Shown here piece by piece: positions 42,544 through 51,275 of a stretch of DNA of 64,000 nt. How positions within the stretch are numbered: the stretch's first letter is position 1; each line of letters starts with the position of its first letter. Made by a program: the position numbers and the translations under genes. The DNA lies in NCBI RefSeq assembly GCF_017794965.1, contig NZ_CP051240.1, positions 3,286,001-3,350,000 on the forward strand, given 5' to 3'. The DNA is from Alcanivorax sp. GTDB taxonomy: Bacteria; Pseudomonadota; Gammaproteobacteria; Pseudomonadales; Alcanivoracaceae. Below the pieces are notes generated by a model, which was not told the DNA's origin, did not search any database, and saw only the letters and a list, made by a program, of their open reading frames with translations.

Positions 42544-43467
42544 ATGTCGATAACAAGCTGGTTTGAGGATGTCTGGGCCAACAGTGGGCTGGCGCCACTC
42601 TGGGATGTGCTGGCACCCTGGTTGGCCCTGGATGAGCGACAGCTGATCTTTGTCGTCGCCACCCCGATCTTTATTGGCCTGTTCCTGTGGGAATATCGCA
42701 AGATCCGCCATGACCCGGCACGGGTAGACGGCCGCGAATCGGTGCTCAACTTCATGCTCGGCGCCGGCTACCAGACCACCGAACTGTTGTTTGCCGGCCT
42801 TCTGGCGTTTCCGGTCTATGCGTTTGCCTATCATTACCGGCTGATGGAGATCGAACTGACCTGGTTCACCGCCCTGCTACTGTGGGTGTTGCTGGACTTC
42901 GCCTACTACTGGTTTCATCGCAGTTCCCACCGGGTTCGCTGGCTGTGGGCGGCCCATGTGACACACCACTCTTCCGAGCGGATGAACTTTTCCACCGCCA
43001 TGCGACAGAACGCCACCAACATCTTCAATGGCGGCTGGCTGTTCTATGTGCCGCTGGCGGTGATTGGCTTCAACCCGGTGTGGATCGGCGTCGCCTATGC
43101 CCTGTCACTGGTCTACCAGTTCTTCATTCACACCACCCTGGTGGGCAAGATGCACCCGGCCATCGAGTACATCTTCAACACCCCCAGCCACCACCGCGTC
43201 CACCACGGCCGCAACCCGGAATACATCGACCAGAACTATGCGGGCGTGTTCATGATCTGGGACCGCCTGTTCGGCACCTTTGTGGAAGAAAAAGAGGACC
43301 TGCCGGTGGAATACGGCATCACCCGTCCGGTGTACAGCAACAGCCTGCTGGTGAACTGGTGCCACGAATACGTGGACCTGTTCCGGGACATGGCCAAACG
43401 CGGGCCCTTGCTACAGCGACTGAAACACCTTTGGAAGCCGCCGGAGTGGGAACGGGAAAGCAATTAA
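42544..43467 (+). CDS. Sterol desaturase / fatty acid hydroxylase superfamily membrane protein
   Basis: 307 residues from the ATG at 42544. Di-iron membrane oxygenase with the His clusters HRSSHR, HVTHHSSERMNFSTA and HHRVHHGRNP. Membrane spans include LIFVVATPIFIGLFLWEY and FTALLLWVLLDFAYYWF. Closest in style to bacterial sterol desaturase proteins related to alkylglycerol monooxygenase. Likely substrate: a lipid alkyl chain, which would fit a hydrocarbon-using organism, but this is inference. Paired with a divergent AraC regulator. The stop codon lies in an AT heptamer tract. Confidence 0.88.
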   Translation: MSITSWFEDVWANSGLAPLWDVLAPWLALDERQLIFVVATPIFIGLFLWEYRKIRHDPARVDGRESVLNFMLGAGYQTTELLFAGLLAFPVYAFAYHYRLMEIELTWFTALLLWVLLDFAYYWFHRSSHRVRWLWAAHVTHHSSERMNFSTAMRQNATNIFNGGWLFYVPLAVIGFNPVWIGVAYALSLVYQFFIHTTLVGKMHPAIEYIFNTPSHHRVHHGRNPEYIDQNYAGVFMIWDRLFGTFVEEKEDLPVEYGITRPVYSNSLLVNWCHEYVDLFRDMAKRGPLLQRLKHLWKPPEWERESN

Positions 43468-43622
43468 TAGTTAATAATGAATAATTAATAGTTGCGCGTT
43501 CACCTGCAGCGATTTTCAAAACGTACGAGGCCGCGCCCAGGCTCTGGGCGCGGCCTCGCACATTTCAGTCAAGCAAACTGCGACCGCGACGTTATTAATT
43601 ATTCATTATTAACTATTAATTA
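43465..43622. repeat. AT-heptamer-armed inverted element with perfect central hairpin
   Basis: Left arm of TTAATAG/TTAATAA/TGAATAA units (43467-43494) and inverted right arm (about 43592-43619). The centre has CGAGGCCGCGCCCA (43527-43540) with its perfect partner (43546-43559), a bidirectional terminator stem. The arms supply stop codons to both convergent genes. Confidence 0.93.
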
Positions 43623-44949
43623 CCGTTGCAAGCGCCTGCTGGTACCCCATCCACGCCATCACCCCGGCCATCAGGTTGCCAAACGCCGCCCCCAGGGCCA
43701 GCCCGCCGAAGCCTCCCAACTGAAAGCCCAGCCACAGTAACGGCAGGTAGCACAAAAACAGCCTCAGGAAAGACAACAGCATGGCGCGCATGGGCCAGCC
43801 CAGGGCATTGCTGGCCGAGACCACCAGCATGCAAACGCCCAGCAGGCCAAAGCTCGGCGGCATACAGCGAATCAGTACCGCCAGATAACCCTGCACCGGT
43901 GCGGTTTCCACCAACAGGTTTGCCAGCGGCACCGCCAACACCGCCAGTATCAGCCCCAGCAGGGTTTGCCAGCCGATCACCATGATCGCCCCAACCTTCA
44001 TCAGCTGCTGCACCGTGTCCCAGTCCCGACGGCCATAACAGCGCCCCAACCAGGGCGGCAAGGCCATGGTCATGCCCAGCACCAGCACAATACTGAAGCT
44101 TTCCAGCCGGCTGGCCATGCCCCAGGCCGCCACCGCCTGCTCACCGCTGCGGGCCACCAGGGCGGTGGCCAGCATGGCCGCCAGCGGTGGCATCAACTGG
44201 CTGATCATGGCCGGGCCGGCGATGTGCAGGAATGGCAGCGCCGATATCCGCACCTGCTCCAGCATGCCATGGCGCTGCACCCAGCCTTTGCCACGCAGGG
44301 CCAGGATCAACAACAGCCCCCCCATAGCAAACGCCAGCAACGTGGCCAGCGCCGCACCGGGCAATCCCAACCCCTGCCAGTCACCAATTCCAAAAATCAG
44401 CAGCGGATCCAGCACCAGGTTAAACAGACTGGTCAGCACCATCATCAGCCCGGGAAAACGGGTATTGCCATGGGCACGAAACAGGCTGTAGCCAAAATAA
44501 ACCACCCCGCCCACCCACATGGCAGGCAGCTGCAACGCCCAGTAGGGGCGGATCATGGCCTGTACGTCAGGGGAGGCCCCCAACAGGGAAAATACCGGCC
44601 CCTGCACCCACCAGAGCACCACCGCCAACAGCCCCAGCAAAGCCCCACCGCCCGCCAGCACCAGGGCCCCCAGGCGGTTGGCCTCAGCATGCTGCTCCGC
44701 GCCGATGGCCCGGGAAATCAACGCGGCAATGGCAATTCCCACCCCTACCTGGACCCCGATGACCAGAAACGCCAACGGGAAGGTGAAGGACTGGGCGGCC
44801 AGCGGCAGAGTCCCCAGCCGCGCCACAAACACACTGTCCACCAGATGAAACCCCAGCAACGCCATCACCCCCAGCGCCATGGGCCAGGTTTGCTGCCACA
44901 ACTGGCGGGCAAGGGTCAGATTGGAGAGAGGGGTATCGGTTTGCTGCAC
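43609..44949 (-). CDS. MATE family efflux transporter
   Basis: 446 residues, twelve predicted spans in two related halves. N-terminal half: WPMALGVMALLGFHLVDSVFVARLGTLPLAAQSF and GVGIAIAALISRAIGAEQHAEANRLG, typical of NorM/DinF-type MATE proteins. Second half: HIAGPAMISQLMPPLAAMLATALVARSGEQAVAAWGMASRLE. Exports cationic drugs or metabolites using a sodium or proton gradient; the substrate is unknown. The last residues (ATVINS) and the stop come from the AT heptamer repeat. Confidence 0.93.
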   Translation of the reverse strand: MQQTDTPLSNLTLARQLWQQTWPMALGVMALLGFHLVDSVFVARLGTLPLAAQSFTFPLAFLVIGVQVGVGIAIAALISRAIGAEQHAEANRLGALVLAGGGALLGLLAVVLWWVQGPVFSLLGASPDVQAMIRPYWALQLPAMWVGGVVYFGYSLFRAHGNTRFPGLMMVLTSLFNLVLDPLLIFGIGDWQGLGLPGAALATLLAFAMGGLLLILALRGKGWVQRHGMLEQVRISALPFLHIAGPAMISQLMPPLAAMLATALVARSGEQAVAAWGMASRLESFSIVLVLGMTMALPPWLGRCYGRRDWDTVQQLMKVGAIMVIGWQTLLGLILAVLAVPLANLLVETAPVQGYLAVLIRCMPPSFGLLGVCMLVVSASNALGWPMRAMLLSFLRLFLCYLPLLWLGFQLGGFGGLALGAAFGNLMAGVMAWMGYQQALATVINS

Positions 44950-45003
44950 GGGCGGCCTTTGGGTTGGGATGGGGTTTGGGGAGACTAGCAGGGGGGCAGG
45001 GAA

Positions 45004-45166
45004 CAGTTAATAGTGAATAATTAATAGTTAATAACTGCGCGATCACCGCTTGAGCCGAATCAGGCCCAGCAGCCCGCGACCTGACAATCGGCGCGGCCTC
45101 AAACGCTGTAAATCCAACAACACCAACCCGCGCAGTTATTCATTATTCACTATTAATTATTAATTG
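45004..45166. repeat. AT-heptamer-armed inverted element, second copy
   Basis: Left arm of TTAATAG/TGAATAA units followed by ACTGCGCG (45004-45044); right arm CGCGCAGT followed by TTATTCA/CTATTAA units (about 45128-45165). The core holds CGGCGCGGCC. The right arm encodes the last codons and stop of the patatin-like gene. Confidence 0.93.
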
Positions 45167-46241
45167 GTTTCAGGCGCTCTTCCCACTTCCCGCTCTCCAC
45201 CAGCTCCAGAAACTCATCCCCCAGCCGCTCACTCTCAGCCATGGCTTTGCGCCAGCTGGCTTCGCGGGCGGTGTCGTCGTTGAGGAATTGTTTGAAGTCG
45301 CGGCGATCGGGGAGCCTGCGGTTGGGCAGTGCCTGCAGGTACTCGGTGGAGGGGGACACCAGCAGGGTGCGGCTGAGTTTTTGCGGGTCGCCGTTGCGCC
45401 AGCGCAGGGGCTTGTCGAACCAGCCCGGGATCACCCGATCGGTGAAGTGCGGATAGAGCACGACTCCCTCACTGCGGTAGGGCAGATCCAGATGGTAATC
45501 GAGCAGACCTCCGTCGCGGTATACCCCCTGCGGAGCACCGGCAAGATCAGTGACCCCCGCCAGCACCATGGGGATGGCGGCGCTGGCCAGCAGCGCGGTA
45601 CGCAGGTTGCTGGCGTCCAGCGAAATATGGTGGGTAGTGAAATCGTTTAACTCATGCAACGGCAGCGCATGGTCTGCGGGATAGACCAGCCCTCGCTCCA
45701 TAAACAGGCCGGAGGCCTGGCGGCTGAACAAATTGGAACCGATCAGGGCCGCCAGTCCGGCACCCAGCCCCCAGCCATTCTCCCGCGCCATCAGGCCCCG
45801 GCTGCGCACCACCACGATGGCGAGGCGGTAATCAGAATGGTCGAGAATATTGGCATCACCGTCGCCGATCAGCTCGGAGAGCATCAGGGCACACTGAGCG
45901 GAGATCTGGGCCGGGCTTTCGCTACCATCGTAACGCTGGCGGGTATAGATCTCTGCCAGCTTGTGCAGACCCGCCACTGGATCGTCTGACATGGCGATGG
46001 CAGCAAAGCGCCAGCTGCCGATGGAGGCGCCGATGAGGGTACGGGGGCGCGGCGCACGGGGCAGGAACTCACCGAACACGGCGCGATCGAGACCGATGAT
46101 ACCCAGCGCCTTGGGCCCGCCGGCCGCACCGGGAACGATATCCACGTGCTCAGGCTGGAGGCCATGCTCGCGTAAATGCGCTATCGCTTCCTGGCCTGCG
46201 CGAAGGGTCAACGCCGGCGCAGAGGTATGAATGGCAACCAC
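45153..46241 (-). CDS. Patatin-like phospholipase
   Basis: 362 residues. Catalytic dyad motifs are clear: the oxyanion loop PGAAGGPKALGIIGLD, nucleophile Ser73 in LIGASIGSWRFAA, and the Asp in VYRDGGLLDYHLDLPY. A soluble acyl hydrolase acting on phospholipid or neutral lipid, though the substrate is not known. No signal peptide. The C-terminal residues (PINN, stop) are encoded within an AT heptamer array, an example of repeat encroaching on coding sequence. Confidence 0.88.
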   Translation of the reverse strand: MVAIHTSAPALTLRAGQEAIAHLREHGLQPEHVDIVPGAAGGPKALGIIGLDRAVFGEFLPRAPRPRTLIGASIGSWRFAAIAMSDDPVAGLHKLAEIYTRQRYDGSESPAQISAQCALMLSELIGDGDANILDHSDYRLAIVVVRSRGLMARENGWGLGAGLAALIGSNLFSRQASGLFMERGLVYPADHALPLHELNDFTTHHISLDASNLRTALLASAAIPMVLAGVTDLAGAPQGVYRDGGLLDYHLDLPYRSEGVVLYPHFTDRVIPGWFDKPLRWRNGDPQKLSRTLLVSPSTEYLQALPNRRLPDRRDFKQFLNDDTAREASWRKAMAESERLGDEFLELVESGKWEERLKPINN

Positions 46242-46405
46242 CCAGCTCTCCCACTAATCAGTCAGGACAGGGATGGTAACCACTGGGCGGATGAATACAA
46301 AAGGCAGAGGCGTCGATTATCCGGCTCATTACGACTGAATGGCCGGGAACTGATCCTGGACATCGCAAACCTCACGCTTATCAGGCTGACGATTTTGAAT
46401 CTTTT

Positions 46406-46468
46406 GCGTCAGGCGTTCAGCCTTGGGCCACAGGCATTTGGCATCAGACGTCCAGCATCAGGCGCCCC
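46406..46468. repeat. Nine phased degenerate heptamers, GC at the first two positions
   Basis: Nine successive 7-bp units (types GCGTCAG, GCATTTG, GCATCAG) with GC in eight of nine at positions 1-2, though the other five bases vary. It runs to within a few bases of the stop codon at 46471. It is the best example of period conserved without sequence identity. Confidence 0.85.
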
Positions 46469-46470
46469 AC

Positions 46471-47370
46471 TCACCCTCCCTTCAGGAAGCGGCCCAGGGC
46501 GCGGGTGAATTCCACTGGCTGACTCATCAGCGGTACGTGGCCGGAGCGAGGCAACACCACATGTTCCGCACCGGCAAGCTGGGCGAACGCCGCCTGCCCT
46601 TCTGCGGGATAAAGGGGAGACAGGGCACCGGTCAGCACCGTGGCGGGCACCGGAAAGTCCCGGGCACTGTCACGGTAATCGTGGGCGCCATCCAGATAGG
46701 CGTCCAGATAGGCTCGGATATCGGCAATATTGGACACCGGCAACAAGCGTGCCCACACCCCGGCCCAGCGGGCGCTGGCCGCAAACGCATTCTTCAGCCG
46801 ATCATTACCGGAGATCTGAGACAGGATATCCACCAGCTGGTGTAACACCCGCTCGCGCAGCCCCACAGCAAGGTCGACCACCTCCCCCTGGTCAGGCGCC
46901 CCGTCGAGCAACGCCCTGAGCGCACGCAGCTGGCCAAAAAAATGCGATTGATTGGCACCGAACAGACCGTGAGGCCAATCCGCACTGTTATGAATGCACG
47001 GCGACTGATCCACATGCAGATAGCGGGCAACCGAGGAGAAATCACCGAACGACTGCCAGTGCAGGCTGGTGGTGGCGCCCAGGGAATAACCCACCAGATA
47101 ACAGGGCGAGAGCCCGAAATGACGCACCAGATCTTCCATGTCTTCCATGTGGTTCTGGAACACATCCGCCTGATTGAAACGGACTCTGGCGGAACGACCG
47201 GCACCCCGCAGATCCGGCAGATAGAACTGGAATTCCCGCGCATACGGCAGCACAAACGGTAGCCAGTCACGGCCCTGCATGCCCAGGCCGTGAAGCATCA
47301 ACACCGGCTGGCCGCGGCCCAGGGTTCTAACGTGGAGAGACTGGCCATCCCTGGCCGGAAAAAACGGCAT
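46471..47370 (-). CDS. Alpha/beta hydrolase
   Basis: 299 residues. Hydrolase-1 fold: PVLMLHGLGMQGRDWLPFVL (HG oxyanion motif), YLPDLRGAGRSARV, nucleophile elbow VGYSLGATTSLHW, and final His in VLPRSGHVPLMSQPVEF. Carboxylesterase/epoxide hydrolase-like size and order; the substrate is unknown. Ribosome site AGGGGGTAAGG before the ATG. Follows ppnP by 30 bases, so the two may be co-transcribed. Confidence 0.85.
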   Translation of the reverse strand: MPFFPARDGQSLHVRTLGRGQPVLMLHGLGMQGRDWLPFVLPYAREFQFYLPDLRGAGRSARVRFNQADVFQNHMEDMEDLVRHFGLSPCYLVGYSLGATTSLHWQSFGDFSSVARYLHVDQSPCIHNSADWPHGLFGANQSHFFGQLRALRALLDGAPDQGEVVDLAVGLRERVLHQLVDILSQISGNDRLKNAFAASARWAGVWARLLPVSNIADIRAYLDAYLDGAHDYRDSARDFPVPATVLTGALSPLYPAEGQAAFAQLAGAEHVVLPRSGHVPLMSQPVEFTRALGRFLKGG

Positions 47371-47400
47371 CCTTACCCCCTTTTTTCAGTCATGTCGGAA

Positions 47401-47682
47401 TCAGCCGTACAGGCACAGGTACGCCGTATCTACCTCTACCTTAACCTGAAAGGTGCTGTTGGCCTCCACTTCAAAGGTGTCACCGGCGGCAAAGGTCTGC
47501 CAGTCGGTGGCGCCCGGCAGCTTGATGATCAGCGCCCCACTCACCACTGTCATGGTTTCGTGCTCGCTGGTACCGAACTCGTACTCACCCGGTGCCATGA
47601 CACCCACGGTGGCAGGCTTGGTTTCACCCTGGAACGCGATGGATGCCACCTTGGCATCGAAGTATTCATTGACCTTGAACAT
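47401..47682 (-). CDS. ppnP: Pyrimidine/purine nucleoside phosphorylase PpnP
   Basis: 93 residues, a single cupin domain (formerly DUF1255/YaiE). Family pattern: ATVGVMAPGEYEFGTSEHETMTVVSGAL and WQTFAAGDTFEVEANSTFQVKV. It phosphorolyses several nucleosides to free base and ribose 1-phosphate in E. coli. Full family length. Upstream of an alpha/beta hydrolase on the same strand. Confidence 0.93.
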   Translation of the reverse strand: MFKVNEYFDAKVASIAFQGETKPATVGVMAPGEYEFGTSEHETMTVVSGALIIKLPGATDWQTFAAGDTFEVEANSTFQVKVEVDTAYLCLYG

Positions 47683-47802
47683 GGTCGGATCTCCGCAGCA
47701 ACAAATTCGAGGCGCGAGTATGCCAAAAGCGCCCGCCCGTTGCTCTTTATTTTAGCCGCTCTGCGGCTGCACAACGCTACACGCAAAGCCGGCAGAACCG
47801 CA

Positions 47803-47827
47803 CTGTGGGAGCGAGCCTGCTCGCGAA
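47803..47827. repeat. REP palindrome
   Basis: CTGTGGGAGCGAGCCTGCTCGCGAA, a single copy of the Pseudomonas-type REP unit in the gap between ppnP and the ankyrin gene. The rest of the gap (47683-47949) shows no gene. Confidence 0.8.
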
Positions 47828-47949
47828 GCCCCCGCTCACTGCGCCAGAAACAGCGACATTAATAAAACGGCATACCCCATTTGGGGGACGCCAAGATCGG
47901 CCGATGCACGCACAATTCGCCTGTACTGGGATAATTCGGGATAACCATA

Positions 47950-50733
47950 ATGACAACGCAACCTTTTCGCCTCCGGCCTTTGATGCTGGCGGGCACCCTC
48001 GCCCTTGCGCTGGGCTCCACCGGCTGCAGCAACATGAAAGCCGTCAGTGCCGCCAGCCAGGGGGATCTGGCGACCCTTCAACAGCTGCATGGTGAAGGCA
48101 AGAATATCCACGGCAAGGATCTAAAGATGACCACCGCCCTTTACCGGGCGGCGGAAGCCGATCAGGCCGATATCGTCACCTTCCTGCTGGACAACGGGGC
48201 CGATATCAATGCCCGCAATGGCTTCAGCAAGCGTACCGCTCTGATGACCGCGGTGGAGACGGAAAACGCCGCCATGCTGACACTGCTGCTGGAGCGCGGT
48301 GCCGATGTGAACCTGGCCGACCGCAAGGACAATACGCCACTGACTTTGGCGGTGGATGCCGGCAAGGGCGAATTGGCCGCCATCCTGCTCAATGGCCGCG
48401 CGAACCCTGACCATGCCGGTGAAACCACTTTTACGCCACTGATCACCAGCCTCAACAGCGACAACCTGCCGCTGGCCACGCTGCTACTGGAAGCAGGTGC
48501 CGATCCGGATCTGGTGGTGGATGAAACAGGGATTCCGCCAATCCATATTGCCGTCAACAAAGACAACACCTCCATGGCTGACCTGCTGGCAGGACATGGC
48601 GTCAATCTGGAGCAGATTTACCAGGGCGACACGCCGTTGCTCGAAGCGATCAAAAAGAACAGGACAACATTGGCGAGATCCCTGGTCGATCATGGCGCCA
48701 ATACCGACGCCATGGATCAGGCACCGTTGCCTGCCATGTATTACGCGCTCTTCAGGGGCCACCGCGCACTGGCACTACATATGTTTAGCGCCGGGGCAGA
48801 TCCTGATGCGGTGGTCAGCCCTGCCTCCGGCACCACACTGCTGGAATGGGCTACCACTAACGGCTACCGAGACCACGCCATTCTTCTGCTTGAACAGGGC
48901 GCAACTGCCACAGACAGGGCTTTGCATTCGGCTGTGGCAAACAAAAACAACGACACGGCTCTTGCCGCCGCCCTGCTCGCCACCGGCATCACCCCGGACG
49001 GTACACTGGAGCAACCCAACGTTGCAGCCGCCGCCAAGGCCAACAACCTGGAAACGCTTAACCTGCTTCTGGCCGCAGGAGCCCTTCCTTCACCGATGCC
49101 CACCGACAACTTCAACCCGCCACTGATGTATGCCGCCGAGAATGGCAATGTGGACATGGTGGATGCCCTGTTGGCTGCAGGCGCCGAGGTGGACCAGCTT
49201 AGCGTTAATGGCTTCACCAGCTTTTACCAGGCCACCTACAAGAATAAGACGGAGAGCATGAAGCGGTTGATCGCAGCAGGTGCTGACGTCAACAGCCGTA
49301 ACGGGGACGGTAAATTCACGCCACTAATGACCGCCGCAGACAATGGCCGCAAGGAAGCCACCCTGGCCCTGATCGGGGCAAAAGCCGACCCCAACCTGAC
49401 CACCGACGATGGCTACAGCGCGCTGTACTATGCTGCCGGCAGCAACCACCCGGATGTCGTCACCATGCTGATGGCCGCCGGCGCCAACCCGGAACTGGGT
49501 GCTGGCCGCTATCAATGGACCCCGGTGCACAAGGCCGCCCAGGAAGGCAATTTCGAGGTGCTGGAAAACCTGCTCAAGTACGGCGCCAACGCCAACCCCC
49601 GTGATACCGATGGCGACACCCCCATGGATCTCGCCATGCGCAAAGGCTACGAGAAAACCCCTCAGGTGTTGGGCAGCTATGGCGGCAGGATCAACAACTA
49701 CACCGCCCCCAAACAGAGTAGTGGCGATACCTTCGGCAAGGTGTTCGCCACCGCCGCCATTGCCGGCCTGGCCAGCTCCGCGGACATTCCCTCCTACGCC
49801 ACTGCCGACATCATGAGCGCCACCGTAAAAGACATCTGGGTAGAGAACGGGCAAGGCAACAACCTGGCGCAGATGCAGCAACAATATGCCCGCGGCAACT
49901 TCGAAATTCGCGACCCGCTGGTGAAGCAAGCTTTCAGTGCCTCACTGGAAGCTGAGAAGGAAACCGCCCGCCTCAAGAAGCAGCTGGCCCAGGAACAGGC
50001 CGCCCAGTGCAAGCTTCAGCAGGAGCAACGCCGTCAGCTGCAGGCCCAGCAAAAAACCGCCAACGCGGAACAACGCCGTCGCCAGCAGGAGCTGGTCCGC
50101 CAGCAACAGGCCATGGCGGCGCAGCAGGCCCGCCAACAGCAACTGCGTGAGCAACAACAGGCTGAACGTGCCCGCCTTCAAGCCGCCCGCGCCAGTCAGG
50201 CTGCCGCCCCGGTACAGGTGGCGTATCGCAGCGAACCGGCCGCCACCCGTCAGCCCCGCCGTGGGCACAGCGCCCGCCAGGCCAGCATCCAGCACGGCAA
50301 CATGCAGGCCAGCGACAAGCTCAACTGCCCCAGCTGCAAGGGCACGCTCAAGCAGCGCAACGTCACTATCGGCGAATGCACCCTGGCCTCCATCACCGTG
50401 GCTTACGATGTGGGCGCCTTCTTTGGCGAACCGATCGTGCGTGGTGACTACAAGTGGCAGGCAGCCAATGGCACCCCGGATGACTGTCTGGATTCGTCCT
50501 TCGCCATCTGGCTGAAGATCCAGAACGGCGGCGCCCATGGCTACGTGAAAGTGGATCCGGTGGTGCCCAAGGCGGGCCAGGAAAGCTACTCCGGCACCGC
50601 CGGTAGCCCCAACTGGGACGAGTTCATCTGTGGCTTCAATGGCAAGCAGAAAACCCAGTGTTTCGAACCCGATGATGCCAAGACCCTGCTCAAGAAAGGC
50701 AGCATCACCAGCTTTACCTATTCAGTACAGTAA
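47950..50733 (+). CDS. Large ankyrin-repeat lipoprotein with coiled coil and novel C-terminal domain
   Basis: 927 residues. The signal peptide ends in lipobox LGSTGC (Cys26), so the protein is lipid-anchored. Residues ~30-580 are about sixteen ankyrin repeats (units like TALYRAAEADQADIVTFLLDNGADINAR). A linker (580-660) leads to a Gln/Arg-rich coiled coil (~662-750, QLAQEQAAQCKLQQEQRRQLQ). The C-terminal ~140 residues carry four or more Cys (LNCPSCKGTL, GECTLAS, FICGF, TQCFEP) and look like a separate beta-rich domain I do not recognise. Likely a periplasmic scaffold. Alone in its transcription unit. Confidence 0.85.
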   Translation: MTTQPFRLRPLMLAGTLALALGSTGCSNMKAVSAASQGDLATLQQLHGEGKNIHGKDLKMTTALYRAAEADQADIVTFLLDNGADINARNGFSKRTALMTAVETENAAMLTLLLERGADVNLADRKDNTPLTLAVDAGKGELAAILLNGRANPDHAGETTFTPLITSLNSDNLPLATLLLEAGADPDLVVDETGIPPIHIAVNKDNTSMADLLAGHGVNLEQIYQGDTPLLEAIKKNRTTLARSLVDHGANTDAMDQAPLPAMYYALFRGHRALALHMFSAGADPDAVVSPASGTTLLEWATTNGYRDHAILLLEQGATATDRALHSAVANKNNDTALAAALLATGITPDGTLEQPNVAAAAKANNLETLNLLLAAGALPSPMPTDNFNPPLMYAAENGNVDMVDALLAAGAEVDQLSVNGFTSFYQATYKNKTESMKRLIAAGADVNSRNGDGKFTPLMTAADNGRKEATLALIGAKADPNLTTDDGYSALYYAAGSNHPDVVTMLMAAGANPELGAGRYQWTPVHKAAQEGNFEVLENLLKYGANANPRDTDGDTPMDLAMRKGYEKTPQVLGSYGGRINNYTAPKQSSGDTFGKVFATAAIAGLASSADIPSYATADIMSATVKDIWVENGQGNNLAQMQQQYARGNFEIRDPLVKQAFSASLEAEKETARLKKQLAQEQAAQCKLQQEQRRQLQAQQKTANAEQRRRQQELVRQQQAMAAQQARQQQLREQQQAERARLQAARASQAAAPVQVAYRSEPAATRQPRRGHSARQASIQHGNMQASDKLNCPSCKGTLKQRNVTIGECTLASITVAYDVGAFFGEPIVRGDYKWQAANGTPDDCLDSSFAIWLKIQNGGAHGYVKVDPVVPKAGQESYSGTAGSPNWDEFICGFNGKQKTQCFEPDDAKTLLKKGSITSFTYSVQ

Positions 50734-50738
50734 TCATC

Positions 50739-51053
50739 GGAAAAAAGAAACGGGCCCTCGGGCCCACTGCTGTCCCACATTTTCAGCCCCCCCTTTGGGA
50801 CAGGAGCTCCTTCCTTTGTGGGAGCTTGCTTGCAAGCGAATTCCGCCCTTGCGAACACGTCTTCGCCTACAAGCAAGCCCCTACCCAGGAAGAATCTACG
50901 GAGGCTGGGGGGCGACATCTGAAAATGGGCTCGCCGCCAATTCATGTCTTCATATCACGAAAGACCCTGCCGGAATGTCAGCCCCTGCAGAACTCAGTCA
51001 AGCAGATACAAACTGTGGGACAGCAGTGCCCTCGGGCCCGTTTTTTGTTTTCC
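50739..51053. repeat. Element bounded by ~40-bp inverted repeats
   Basis: 50739-50779 (containing CGGGCCC and ACTGCTGTCCCACA) is closely matched, inverted, by 51014-51053. The 234-base interior holds a REP unit (50817-50840) and nothing coding. A third end-like sequence occurs near 11726. Both ends have A/T runs, so they may also serve as terminators. Confidence 0.75.
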
Positions 51054-51111
51054 GCACCGTCAGACCGAGTCGCTTTCCAGCAGGCCCCATACTGCCTGGC
51101 GAACGGGAGTA

Positions 51112-51202
51112 GTTTCGAGTTACGAGAAGCGAGTTTCCAAAGGCAAAACCGGGACACGCGAAAGTTTTTGATCTTCACAACTCGAAGCTCGCTTCTCGCA
51201 AC
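51112..51202. repeat. Inverted GTTTCGA/TCGCAAC heptamer arms
   Basis: Four units of type GTTTCGA/GTTACGA (51112-51139) and four facing units of type TCGAAGC/TCGCAAC (51175-51202) flank a 35-base core, 73 bases before the pirin start. Confidence 0.85.
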
Positions 51203-51275
51203 TGTGCCTTCCCCTTCTCAGCAGCAACCGGCCCACGCATACTCGGCATAGAAGTCCCTTCTCACGGAGCTGGCC

